Made by a program: the position numbers and the translations under genes | Shown: piece after piece, positions 51,922-62,439 of the stretch | Numbering within the stretch: the first letter of the stretch is position 1 | How the letters are laid out: each line of letters begins with the position of its first letter | Notes under the pieces: model-generated | What the model was told of the DNA's origin: nothing | Database searches by the model: none | Seen by the model: the letters and a program-made list of their open reading frames with translations, nothing else | Assembly: GCF_022682495.2 (NCBI RefSeq) | Contig: NC_071391.1 | Span: forward strand, 125,097,896 to 125,161,895 | Origin: Desmodus rotundus | Taxonomy: Eukaryota > Chordata > Mammalia > Chiroptera > Phyllostomidae | Direction: 5' to 3' | DNA: 64,000 nucleotides

Positions 51922-52539
51922 AAAACCCTGTCCACCAGACATAGGTGGTCCATAGGACCCAGGATGAGCAGAGAGGAACTAACACTATCTCTTAAGTATT
52001 ACTCTCTGTCAGGACAGAACAGAGCACAAATTATGTTGAATTCAGGCTTTAAAAATGTTTTTCTTAATATGCACGTACACTGGATGGTCAATAAAAATTA
52101 CTGCTTCTCTTTGGGGGAGACTGTGGAGTCACATCTAAGTCAGTGAGCAAAGCACCTGAGTCAAAAATGACCCTTGAGAACCACCACGGAAGGTGTGACC
52201 GGGCTGGAAACTGACACCCCACCTCCCAGTCAGCCCAGTGCAGCCAGTTTTTCCTCCAGTGTTGGAGCGGTTGTGGTGCCTTTGGATGAGCGGCAGATGA
52301 AATAGTTGGCTTACAGCTAGGGGCCATGTTGTAAAGAAAAGGTAGGTCTTTAAACACAACTGCTCACGGTATAGCAGGATGCTCACACCTGGACAGACAC
52401 AGAGGAAACATTTGATCCACACCTCCTTCCTCATCCTCTGAGGGACATTCAGGCACTTCCTGGAATGGTCAAGGGGCATAGGTACCCACAGTTGGGAGGC
52501 AGACCCAGATTTTGAGGGACCTGTTAATTGTATGTACCC

Positions 52540-52970
52540 TTGGCATGATGTGATAAAAATGCCACTTCACCTGTGGTGTTTCATCCCCACACCTGTAATT
52601 CCAATCTAGTCACAGGGAACGTCAGGCAAATCCAAATGGAGGGACAGCCTGTGAAATACCTCATCAAAATTGTTCAAAACTGTCAACAAGCAAACTTTAA
52701 TTGTCACAGCCAAGAGGAACCTAAAGAGACATGATGATTCAATATATAATGTGGTGTCTTGGGTGGGAAACCACACATGTACTTAGTTAATAAAGATGTA
52801 TCAGCATTGGTTTATTAATTATAAAAAACATACCATACAAATGTACGATGTTAATACTAGGGAATGTGGGCACATAGTAAATGGTAATTCTCTGTTATCT
52901 TTACAATTATTCTGTAAGCCTAAAACTATTTTAAAAAGTAATGTTTAATAAAAATGTTAGATAAACACAA
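52540..52970 (+). mobile_element. L1M 3' end, plus orientation
   Basis: GTCAGGCAAATCCAAATGGAGGGACAGCCTGTGAAATACC, CTAAAGAGACATGATGATTCAATATATAATGTGG and ATTATTCTGTAAGCCTAAAACTATTTTAAAAAGTAATG. This matches the 3'UTR type of old mammalian L1M elements. Confidence 0.75.
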
Positions 52971-53460
52971 AGAAATGCAGGACAGAATGGAGAAAAAAGA
53001 AAAGAATAGATAAATTAGTAAATCTAAGTGAATATTGACTGTTAAGTCAAAATAATGATAGTACACTGTAGGGTTAAAATAAACATGAAATTAAGGCATG
53101 TAAACAACAGTACAAGAGGTAGGAAGGGAAAATGGCATTAAGTGACTTTTAGTCTGCATTGTCTAGGAAGTGCTACATGTAATAATTTAAATTAGACTTT
53201 AATAAGACAAGGTAACTGGTAGACTGATCACTAGATAAACAATGTGTAAAATAATGTGTAACTAACAAGCTAATAGAGCAGGAAAATGGAATTGTTAAAA
53301 ATTACATGATTATTCCCAAGGAAGGCAAAAAAGGAGAGAAAAATGAATGTAGAGTAAGTGGGACAAATAGAAAATAATAAGATACTAGATTGAAATCTAA
53401 ATATATAAGTAATTACATAAAATATAAATCGGTTAAACATTTCAATAAATGAAAACTATC

Positions 53461-55475
53461 ACTTCTGGTCAAGATGGAGACATAGGTAGACATACTTTGC
53501 CTCCTCATGCAACCACAGAGAGAATTATAATTAAATCTCAAATCAGATAACACCCAGAACTGTCAGAAAATCAAACTGTATGGAAGTCTGACAACCAAGA
53601 ATTTAAAGAAGCCACGTTCATGCAGATGGGTAGGAGGGGCGGAGAGGCGAGGAAACTCGGTGTGGTGTGGACAGGCAGCAGAACAGGTGGTCCCACATTC
53701 ACGTGTGGTGGCTAAAAATTGGGAGGGATATCTTGGGAGCAAGCAATCCCAGCCCCAGGCCAGACTGCACAGCCCAGGGTTCCAGCATGAGGAAGATGAA
53801 TCCCCATAATTTTGTGCCATAAAAACCAGTGGTGTTGTGGTGGCAGAAGAAACTGCCAGATTTTCAGGAGACTCTGCTTAAAGGGTCCACATTGTCTTAG
53901 AAGGTACACAAACCCACCCACTCTGGGATTCACCAGCACATATGGGGTGCCAGTCACATATGGGGAGTGGGTAAAGTAACTGGAAATGGGGTGAGTGCCA
54001 GGCAAACCCCCAGAAGCCAGGCAGTGGCACTGTCCCCTCTCCAAGCCCTCCCCCCACACAGAGCCACAAAGAGGGTAAAGTGGATAACCCCACCCTGACG
54101 ACGACCTAAGGCTCTGCCCCACACAATTTACAGGTTCCTTTTGTACAAGAAGCCATGCTACTAGGACAGGGAGTCAAAGCAGCCCTACCTAATACACAGA
54201 AACAAACACAGGGAGGCCACCAAATTGGGGAGACAAAGAAATATGGCACAAATGAAATAACAGAACAAAACCCCAGAAAAAGAACTAAACAAAAAGGATA
54301 TAAGCAATCTATCAGATGCAGAGTTCAAAACACTGGTGATCAGGATGCTCAAAGAACTCACTGAGTACGGCAAAAACATAAGGGAAGAGATGAAGGTTAC
54401 ACTAAATGAAATAAAGAAAAATCTACAGAGAACCAACAGTGAAGGGGAGAAAGCTTGGATTCAAATCAACAATTTGGAACATAAGAAAGAAAGAAACATT
54501 CAACCAGAATAGCAATAATAAACAAGAATTAAAAAAAAAAAAAAAACAAGGATAGCATAAGAATCCTCTGGGACATCTCCAAATATACCAACATCTGAAT
54601 CATAGGGGTGCTGGAAGGAGAAGAGGAAAAGCAAGAAATTGAAAACTTATTTGAAAAAATAATGAAAGAAAACTTCCCTAATTTGGCAAAGGAAATACAC
54701 ATACAAGTCCAGGAAGCACAGAGAGTCCCAAACAAGTTGGACCCCAAAAAGGACCACACCAAGGCACATCATAATTAAAATACCAAAAGTTAAAGATAAA
54801 GAGAGAATCTTAAAAGCATTAAGATAAAAGCAGAGAGTTATCTACAAAGGAGTTCTCATAAGACTATCAGCTGATTTCTCAAAAGAAACCTGCAGGCAAA
54901 AAGGGACTGACAAGAAGGATTCAAAGTGATGGAAAACAAGGACCTACAACCTAGATTACTCTATCCAGCAAACCTATCATTTAAAATGGAAGGGCAGATA
55001 AAGTGCTTCCCAGACAAGGTAAAGAAAGCTAAAGGAATTCATCATCACCAAGTCATTATTACATGAAATGTTAAAGGGACTTATTTAAGAAAATAAAGTT
55101 TTGATCAAAACTATGAACATTAGAATGACAACAAATTCACAAATGAATCTAAAAAAAAACAAAACTACGCAAACAATTAGAACATGAACAGAATCATAGA
55201 TATGGAGATCATTTGGAGGGTAGCAGCTGGGAGGGGGAAAAGGTACAGGGAATAAGAAGCATAAATGGTAGGTACAAAATAGACAGGGGGATGTTTAGAA
55301 TAGTATAAGAAATGGAGAAGCCAAAGAACTTACCTGCACAATCCATGGACATGAACTAAGGGGTGGGGGATGGATTGCTGGAGAGAAGTGGGGTACTGGG
55401 CAGAGGGGGCAAAGGGAGAAAAATTGGGACAACTGTAACAGCATAAACAATAAAATATACGTTTAAAAAAGAAAA
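53461..55475 (+). mobile_element. HAL1 (half-L1, ORF1-only retroposon)
   Basis: It begins ACTTCTGGTCAAGATGGAGACATAGG, a typical L1/HAL1 5' start, with a 5'UTR to about 54,220. A decayed ORF1 follows: coiled-coil text SNLSDAEFKTLVIRMLKELT at about 54,305, NFPNLAKEIHIQVQEAQRVP near 54,680 and LSADFSKET near 54,865. Directly after ORF1 comes a 3'UTR (55,080-55,475) with AATAAA at 55,449 and an A-rich tail, with no ORF2. That arrangement defines HAL1, which needs L1 machinery in trans. It has frameshifts and stops. Confidence 0.82.
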
Positions 55476-55855
55476 ATTTCAGACTGGGTTAACAAATAAA
55501 TATAAGCTGCTTGCAGGACATATCCCTTCTAAGTAGGAATACAGACAGGAGAAGGTAAAAGGACAAAAAAGATATACAAGCACAAAATTTACAAAGCCAC
55601 TGTAGCTTACTAATATCAGGTAGGTGGACTTTAAGGAGGAAGTATTACTAAAATAAAGATGGACATAATACAAAGTAGCAATGCAACAGGAAGATATTAT
55701 AATTCTATATTTGTATGTATCTAATATGCCTTAGAAATTGATATTACTGCAAAGAAAATAGAAAACCTATAATGATAGAAGATTTTAATACACGTTTCTC
55801 AGTGGCTAATAGAACAAGCAGGTATCAAGTAAGTAAGGATCAAGAAAATAAAAAG

Positions 55856-56755
55856 ATAACCCACAAAATTGGAGAAAATATTTCCAAATCATATATGCGA
55901 TAAGTGACTAAGATCCAGTATATTTAAAGGATATCTACAACTCAACTCAATTAAGAGGAAAACTACCCAATTAAAAATGGGCAAAATATTTTAGACCTTT
56001 CTCCAAAGAAGATATATAAATGGCCAATAAGCAGATAAAAAAAGATGTTCTGGGAAAATACAAATCAATACCACAAAAAGATACCACCAGGATGGCTTAA
56101 ATCTAAAAGATGGACAATAACAAGTGTTGGTGAGGATGTGGAGAAACTGTGACCCTCTTATATTTCTAGTTGGAATGTAAAATGCCACTGCCCTTTGGAA
56201 AACAGTCTGGCAGCCTCAAAATGTTAAACATAGAGTTACCCTATGACCCTGGAATTCCATTCCTACATAACATCCAAGAGAACTGAAAACATGTTCCTAC
56301 AAAAACTTATTCACAAATGTTTATAACAGCATTATACACAACAGCCGAAAAGGGGAAACAACTCAAATGGCCATCAATTGATTAATGCATAAACAAGATG
56401 TGGTATATCTTTACAATGAAATATTATTCAGTCACATAAATTAATAAAGTACTGATATATGCCACAATATAAAAGAACCTTGAGAACATTATGCAGAGTG
56501 AAAGATGCCAGACACACACGAAATATCAAGAATACATAAGCCCATAGATACAAAGAGTAAACTAGTAGCTTGCCAATGGCTGGAGGAAGTGAGAAACGGG
56601 GAGGGTTTTTTTGGGGGTGATGAAATGTTCTGGAATTAGGCAGTGGTGACAGATGCACAATTTTGTTAAACACTAAAAACCACTGAATTGTACAATTTAA
56701 AAGAGTGACTATTATGACATGTGAATTATATCTCAATAAAAAAATAAGTAGATAA
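55856..56755 (+). mobile_element. L1M 3' end inserted in the older L1
   Basis: AAAATTGGAGAAAATATTTCCAAATC, then GTGTTGGTGAGGATGTGGAGAAACTG, CAACTCAAATGGCCATCAATTG and AAACCACTGAATTGTACAATTTAAAAGAGTGAC, ending TATATCTCAATAAAAAAATAAG. A continuous L1 ORF2 tail plus 3'UTR. The flanking EN-region text of the host L1 resumes right after it. Confidence 0.8.
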
Positions 56756-58432
56756 AGATATGAGATTGAAGTACTCAATTAAGAAGTAAAACCTAATTGA
56801 CATACGTAGAACCCTATGCCCCAAAACTACAAGATAGACCTTCTTTTAGGTGCACATGGGGGATTTACTAAAATTAGTCATGTATTACTAGGCCACAGTA
56901 TTAGCCCTGAGCAAGCCTTAACACATTTCGAAGGTTTAAAATGACTCAGCTTGGTTGCTGACCACAATGAAATTAAACTAGAAGTCAGTAATCAAATCCA
57001 AGTTTAAGAATCACAAGGTGTTGAATTTAAGCCATTCACTTCTAAATTACCCATACGTCAAAAAACGTCACATTGGAAATTATAATAGAATATACTTTAA
57101 GTATTAATAAAAGCTTCTGGGATTCAGTTAAAGCTATGCTTGAAGGGAAATTTATAACTGTCAATGGATATATTAGAAAAGAAGAAAGGATGAAAACCAG
57201 TGATATAAGTATTTATGCCAAGAAGTTAGAAAACAAACAGAAATTAAACCTAATAGAGAAAAGAAATAAGAAAACAACAAATAGGAGACAAAAAATGAAA
57301 TAGAAAACACATGCAAAATAGAGAAAAATCAACAAAGCTAAAGTTAGTGCTTTGAAAGAGTAATAAAATTGGTAAGCACCTTGCAAGACGTGTCAGGAAA
57401 AAGGGAACAAATTACTAATATCAGAACCTAAAATTAAGGAGTATCAAAGAATATTAGAAAAAACTTTATGCCATTTAACTAGATGAAATAGACACTCTGA
57501 AAAATCAAACTTATTAAGAATGACACAAGAAGAAATAGAAAATATGAAATTCCATTATTCATTTATTCATTTAAAAAATTGAATCCTTAAATAAAACTTC
57601 CCTATTAGGAAAACTAGTCCCAGATGGCTTTACCATTCCATTCTCCAAAATGTTTGAGGAAAATCACTTTCTCAGATATATTTAACAAATAGATTTAAAA
57701 AGAACACTTTGAACTGATTTATGAGGCCAACATACCCTTGATACCAAAGCCTGGCAAACATTTAACAAGAGAAAGAATTTATAGAAGGCCAGTCTCTCTC
57801 ACAGGCATCTATTCAAATAACATCAACAAAATATTACCCAATCAAATCCAGTAGTACATGGCCAGGAAAACGTACTGTGTGCGAGCTGGGTTTATTAAAG
57901 GAATACAAAGCTAGTTTAACACTGAATAGTTAATCGATGTAATTTTCCATATTAACAGAATAAAGAAAAAAACAGTAAGTATAGAAAAGATACTTGATAA
58001 AATTTGAAATGCATTATTTAGAAAACTACTCTTAGCATACTAGTAACAGAGAGTAACTTCTTCACTCTGATAAAGGGCATTTATTAAAAACTTGCAACAA
58101 ACATATTTAATGGCAAAAACTAACACTTATACTAATACAGGTTTCATCCTGAGAGAAACAACCTAAAGATGCCAACTATTATCACTTCTATTCAACACTA
58201 TGCTAGAGGACCTAGCCAGCGAAATAAAACGAGAAAAATAAATAAATGTCATGAGAATTACAAAGAAAAAAACGGCAATTATATAGTCTACATGACTGTG
58301 TAGAGTATCAGTAAGGTACCGAGTCAATGGGAAAATGCAAAAGGATCCTCAGACAAATTTTTATGGTTTATGAGTAAGTTAAGTGAGATTGCTGAATTCA
58401 AAGATAAGATACAAAAATCAACTACCAGTTTT

Positions 58433-58653
58433 GCCCTAACTGGTGTGTCTCAGTGGATTGAGCGCTGGCCTGTGAACCAAAGAGTTGCCGGTTCGATTCC
58501 CAGTCAGGGCACATGCCTGAGTTGCGGGGCAAGTCCCCAGTCGGGGGGCCTGCGAGAGGCAACCACACACTGATGTTTCTCTCCCTCTCTTTCTCCCTCC
58601 CTTCCCCTCTCTCTAAAAATAAATAAAATCATTTGTTTTTAAAAAAGACTTAG
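58433..58653 (+). mobile_element. VES SINE, with target-site duplication
   Basis: It starts GCCCTAACTGGTGTGTCTCAGTGG and has a near-perfect B box GGTTCGATTCC and a CT-rich body. The tail is CTAAAAATAAATAAAATC with A runs. The best-preserved VES in the window. Flanks AAAATCAACTACCAGTTTT (58,414-58,432) and AAAATCAACTATATTTTTA (from 58,654) are a diverged duplication of the host L1 site. Confidence 0.93.
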
Positions 58654-60309
58654 AAAATCAACTATATTTTTATATACCAACAATAAATAACTGAACAGTT
58701 ATGTTTTTAAATGATAATATGTATGATTTCAATAAAAAATAAAATATCTAAAAATGGGTCTAAAAGATGTATAAGACCTGCTAAATATAAAACTTAAAAA
58801 AATATTGAGGAAAAAGTACAAAGATAAAAGAAAGGCTATCCCATATTCATGGATTAGAAAAGTCAACACATCTAAGATGTCAATTCTTCTCACATGTAGC
58901 TACACATTAAATGCAACCCAAATCAGTTTACTTTGTGTGTATAAGTGTTTGAGGTCTGAAAAACATATTCCGAAATTTATGTGGAAATTCTAAGAGCCAA
59001 GAGTACCCAAAACAATACTGAAGAAGAACAAAGTTATAGGGTTTATATTACTAGATATTAAAACTTATTTTTAAATCACAAAAATTATGATAGCGTGGTA
59101 TTCCATAAGGATAGACAAATGACAAATAGAACAATAAAAAAAAAGAAAACACAGCCCAGAAATGGCCCCACTCATAAATGGGCACTCAGGTGATGCAGGG
59201 CGATGAGTGTGCTTTCAACAAGTGTGTGAGGTCAATAGGGTCTGGGGAAAAATTATTCTCGGCTCCTACTTCATACAAAACAGAAAATTTCCAGATGGGA
59301 TCACAATCTAAATGTGAGCAATAAAGTTTCTAGAAGATACTATAGGAAAATATCTTCATGACCTCAAAGTAGGCGAGACTTCGAGACTTTTTAAACATGA
59401 AAAGGCAATCCCGGTGGGGGGTGGGGGGGGGACAAGAGTTGCAATATTTACACCTGGCAAATAATTATGTTCAGGATAACTCCTCAAATCAATTAAGAAT
59501 CCAATAGAAAAATGAATAAAAGACTTGAATAGACACTTCACCAAAGTTTTTATGTCCAATAAAAACATAAAATGGAGCTCACACTCCGTAGTCATCGGGA
59601 GAATGAAAGTTAAAGCCACAGTGAGGAACCACACATTCACCAAATGGCTCGCGTTGAAAACCGTCAGCCCCAAATCCTGGAGGGCACGAAGGAGCGGAAG
59701 CTCTCGCACAGCACTGGGGGGAGTGCAAATAGGTACAACCACTTAGGGAAACGGGACATAAGCCTACCCTTTTACCCAGCTATGCTACTCATAGAAATAT
59801 CCAAGAGAAATGAATGCATCTGTCCTGCAAGACAGGTAGAAGAACATACACAGCAGCGAGATTTCCAATGGCCCCAGACCAAAAATAACCCACATTCTAT
59901 CACCCGTAGAATGGACAAATAAGTGGTGATACGTTCAAAAATAGAATATGCTGCAGCAATGAACAGGAATGAACTATTGCCACATGTAAAAACATGGATG
60001 AACGTCATAAATGCTGAGTTAGAAAGCAGAGCAATGGAATACAAACTATATCATTCCATGTATGAGTTTAGTACAGGCAAAGTAGCCTATGGTATCATAA
60101 GTCAGATATTAATCATCTTTGGGCAGAATGGTGAGTAGTGAGGAGAAAGCACAGGAGGGGCCTTCTAGGTTGCTGTAAAATATTCTCTTTCTGACACAGA
60201 AGGTAGCTACAGAGGCGTGTTTCACTTTGGGGGAACTCATCTGACTATACACTTAAGACTCATGTGCTTTACTGCTTGAATTCTATACCTCAATAAAATT
60301 TTATCAACT

Positions 60310-60640
60310 GGAAAATACTGTCACAAATATTATTAGTGCATGTGGGAAACGGGCACTCTACGTTGAGGGTAGGGGGATAAATTGTAAATATATTTGAAAG
60401 GCAATTTGGTCATATTCATACAAGTTGAAATGCCACATATATCTTTTGAACTTACTGGATTTTTACAGTTTTACGTCCGCCTGTGCACAAAAATACACGC
60501 ACAAGGACATTGACTGTGGCAGATGTTTACACCTAAATGTCGGGAGCAGGGGGATGGGTTGAACAGGTTATGGGGCAGCTAAATAACAGCATACCAGGCT
60601 TGAAAACAAATAAATATTGACGCAATCTGGCCCACATCCT
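60310..60640 (+). mobile_element. L1M fragment, plus orientation
   Basis: GAAAGGCAATTTGGTCATATTC, AACTTACTGGATTTTTACAG and CACAAGGACATTGACTGTGGCAG follow the L1 ORF2 tail order of another old subfamily. Degenerate. Confidence 0.55.
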
Positions 60641-61265
60641 CAAACCTCATTCTAGGTTTACTCACCCTGGAATGTCCCTGGAAGGACATACCAGGAACAA
60701 TCAGTGGTGGCCGCCTCTGCGGCTGGGCACCAGCAGCAGAGCTACAGGGTGGGAGGGGAGTCACCCGGTTGCACCTTCTCAATTTTGTACCATGACAGTG
60801 TCAACTCATTAATCCAAACAGAAATGTGGTCTTTGCCTCATGGTGGTGTCCAGGAGTGAAAGCCCCCAGGGATGCCAGAGGAGGGCAGGGTCCCAGAGGC
60901 CATCCAGACTAACCCTTCACCGGCATCATGAGGGGACTGAGGCACCTGTGGTCCGCATTCCTTCAGGCTGTAAAATAATTTGTCTGGGAGACACCACCAC
61001 CTTCCCCCATGTGCAGATCAAGCTGTCGGACAGAAACAAAAGCCCCAGGGAATGTGTACAGGAAAAACAGGGCTTCTGGGGGAGGACACAGGTGACAGGA
61101 CAGGCAGAGGAGGCTGTCACCAAGGGGCCTTCGAGGCATCCTGGGCATACTGAAGGTGGGGGAAACTAGAGGAAACCACTGACAACATTCTTCTGCTTCC
61201 AAGGAGGCTTGACGTGGAAGAGCTGGTTGAATCTCCTGTCACTCTTTTAACTGAATCTTAGTTTC
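60640..61265. other. Intergenic stretch with no recognised feature
   Basis: No gene, repeat family or RNA recognised. Short open frames here lack any similarity I know. Confidence 0.6.
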
Positions 61266-61330
61266 CACATCCATCCACTCAGTCAATCAATCCATCCATC
61301 CATCCATCAATCCAGCCAGCCAGCCACCCA
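61266..61330 (+). repeat. CATC/CAGC tetranucleotide microsatellite
   Basis: Imperfect CATC/CAAT units (TCCATCCATCCATCCATCAATC) grading into CAGC units (CAGCCAGCCAGCC). Confidence 0.85.
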
Positions 61331-61544
61331 CTAGGTAGTCTTTCTGCCTGCCTAACAGGCACTAGGCTCTGGGCTGAGCATAAGGAATACGACCATACAC
61401 ACGATCCTTGCAGAGATGATGAGTTACAACACATACTGGCCCAGCTTATGTGACGGTGATGTGACCGCCAACAAAGCTTTTTGTAAATGTTTTGTTGTAG
61501 TCTGATGAAATGTGAGTGTAGCATTAAAGCATGCTGTTGATCTT

Positions 61545-61760
61545 TGTGCTCATTTGAAATTATATTTTCAATTAACTCCCCAAATGCCTTGCGGTATAAT
61601 TGAAGTACCACAAATTGCACTTATTTAAAGTGCACGAGTTGACCAGTTTGGGCATACCTTTACAAAACCATCATCAAAATAGCAAATGTTTCCATCGCCC
61701 CCCAAATTTCCTCCTTCCTCCCGTCCCCATCCCCAGGCAACCACTGTTCTAGAGAAAGTG
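61545..61760 (-). mobile_element. L1M 3' end, minus orientation
   Basis: TATTTAAAGTGCACGAGTTGACCAGTTTGGGCATACC, ACAAAACCATCATCAAAATAGC and CCCCAGGCAACCACTGTTC are the complement of a common old L1 3'UTR. Diverged. Confidence 0.6.
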
Positions 61761-62029
61761 TTTGTGGAAATAGGAACGTCTGCTATGACCTTGCTATGTT
61801 CCTAATAAGGCAGGGGTGAGGGAAGGTAAAGAAATGTCAGGAATGAGGGTAAATGTAGAGAGAGCATAGGCCAAGAGAATTCTGAGGAATGGAATTAGGA
61901 GAATTACAAGAACCATGTATGGGTATTTCACCCCCCCAGCAAACTTAAAGGAAAGACGCCGTATAATTATCCTCCTTTTATGAGTGAAGACACGAGCCTC
62001 AGAGCAGGCTGCCAGCGTTCGGGGATGGG

Positions 62030-62290
62030 GAGACTGGGTGGAGGGTGGGGTGAAGGGACTGAGCAAAAAAGAAGAAAACCTTAGGGACAGAGACAATGGC
62101 ATGGTGATCGCAGAGGGAGGTGCAGGAGGGCACAGTGTGGGGGAGGGTGTAAATGGTGATGGACAGACCTGACTCGGGGTGGTGAGCACACAGTGCAGTG
62201 ACAGATGATGTGTTGTGGAACTGTGCGCCTGAAACCTGTATCATCTTGTTAACCAGTGTCACCTCAATAAATTCAATAAAAAGGAGGAAA
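62030..62290 (+). mobile_element. L1 3' UTR end, plus orientation
   Basis: CTCGGGGTGGTGAGCACACAGTGCAGTGACAGATGATGTG, then CTGAAACCTGTATCATCTTGTTAACCAGTGTCACCTCAATAAATTCAATAAAAAG. This is the 3' terminus of a Laurasiatherian-type L1 with its A-rich tail. Confidence 0.7.
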
Positions 62291-62384
62291 AAAAAGAGTC
62301 GGTCCAAGGTCACTTGGGTAGTAAGCGGCAAAGCTGGAGCTCAGGTGGCCTGGGTCCACACCCCAAGCATGCTCAGCTGAGAGA

Positions 62385-62437
62385 CTTCTCTCCTGGCCCT
62401 ACGGCCAGGAGAGCCTTCTCTCCTGGCCCTACGGCCA
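62385..62437. repeat. 30-bp tandem duplication with alternating inverted repeats
   Basis: CTTCTCTCCTGGCCCTACGGCCA occurs twice with a 30-base period. CTCTCCTGGCC (62,388-62,398) and GGCCAGGAGAG (62,403-62,413) form a perfect 11-bp hairpin. The second copy of the left arm (62,418-62,428) can pair with the same right arm, so two alternative hairpins are possible. Confidence 0.85.
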
Positions 62438-62439
62438 CC

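Larger units (their letters stand above)
45673..52500. other. Intergenic region downstream of EPAS1, proximal part
   Basis: There is no recognisable host gene. In human the next gene is TMEM247, then ATP6V1E2; neither protein is seen. Listed repeats are a 21-G run, MIRs, a Tigger fragment, two VES SINEs and an L1 3' end. Blocks such as 47,170-48,160 and 50,700-51,700 contain nothing I can name. Confidence 0.8.
52975..60305 (+). mobile_element. Ancient L1, near full length but decayed, with three insertions
   Basis: Host pieces at 52,975-53,460, 55,476-55,855, 56,760-58,432 and 58,673-60,305 follow L1 order. First comes the start of ORF2 (GGGACAAATAGAAAATAATAAG), then the EN region (text like DFNTRFSVANRTSRYQVS, then LIDIRRTLCP). 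Next are the linker (SINKSFWDSVKAMLEGKFIT) and RT parts (CCACTATTATCACTTCTATTCAACACTATGC). The ORF2 end and 3'UTR finish at AATAAAATTTTATC. Stops and frameshifts are frequent, so it cannot be active. The breaks coincide with HAL1, another L1 3' end and a VES. Confidence 0.8.

Noticed and set aside
57073..57303. 76-codon plus-strand frame
   Set aside because: Its text is a stretch of L1 ORF2 linker (SINKSFWDSVKAMLEGKF) within a dead ancient L1, not a host gene.
58433..58520. Possible tRNA gene
   Set aside because: The A and B boxes and tRNA-like head belong to a VES SINE, which continues with a CT-rich body and A-rich tail and has a target-site duplication.
61266..61330. CRISPR-like or regulatory direct repeats
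   Set aside because: These are simple tetranucleotide microsatellite units without spacers.
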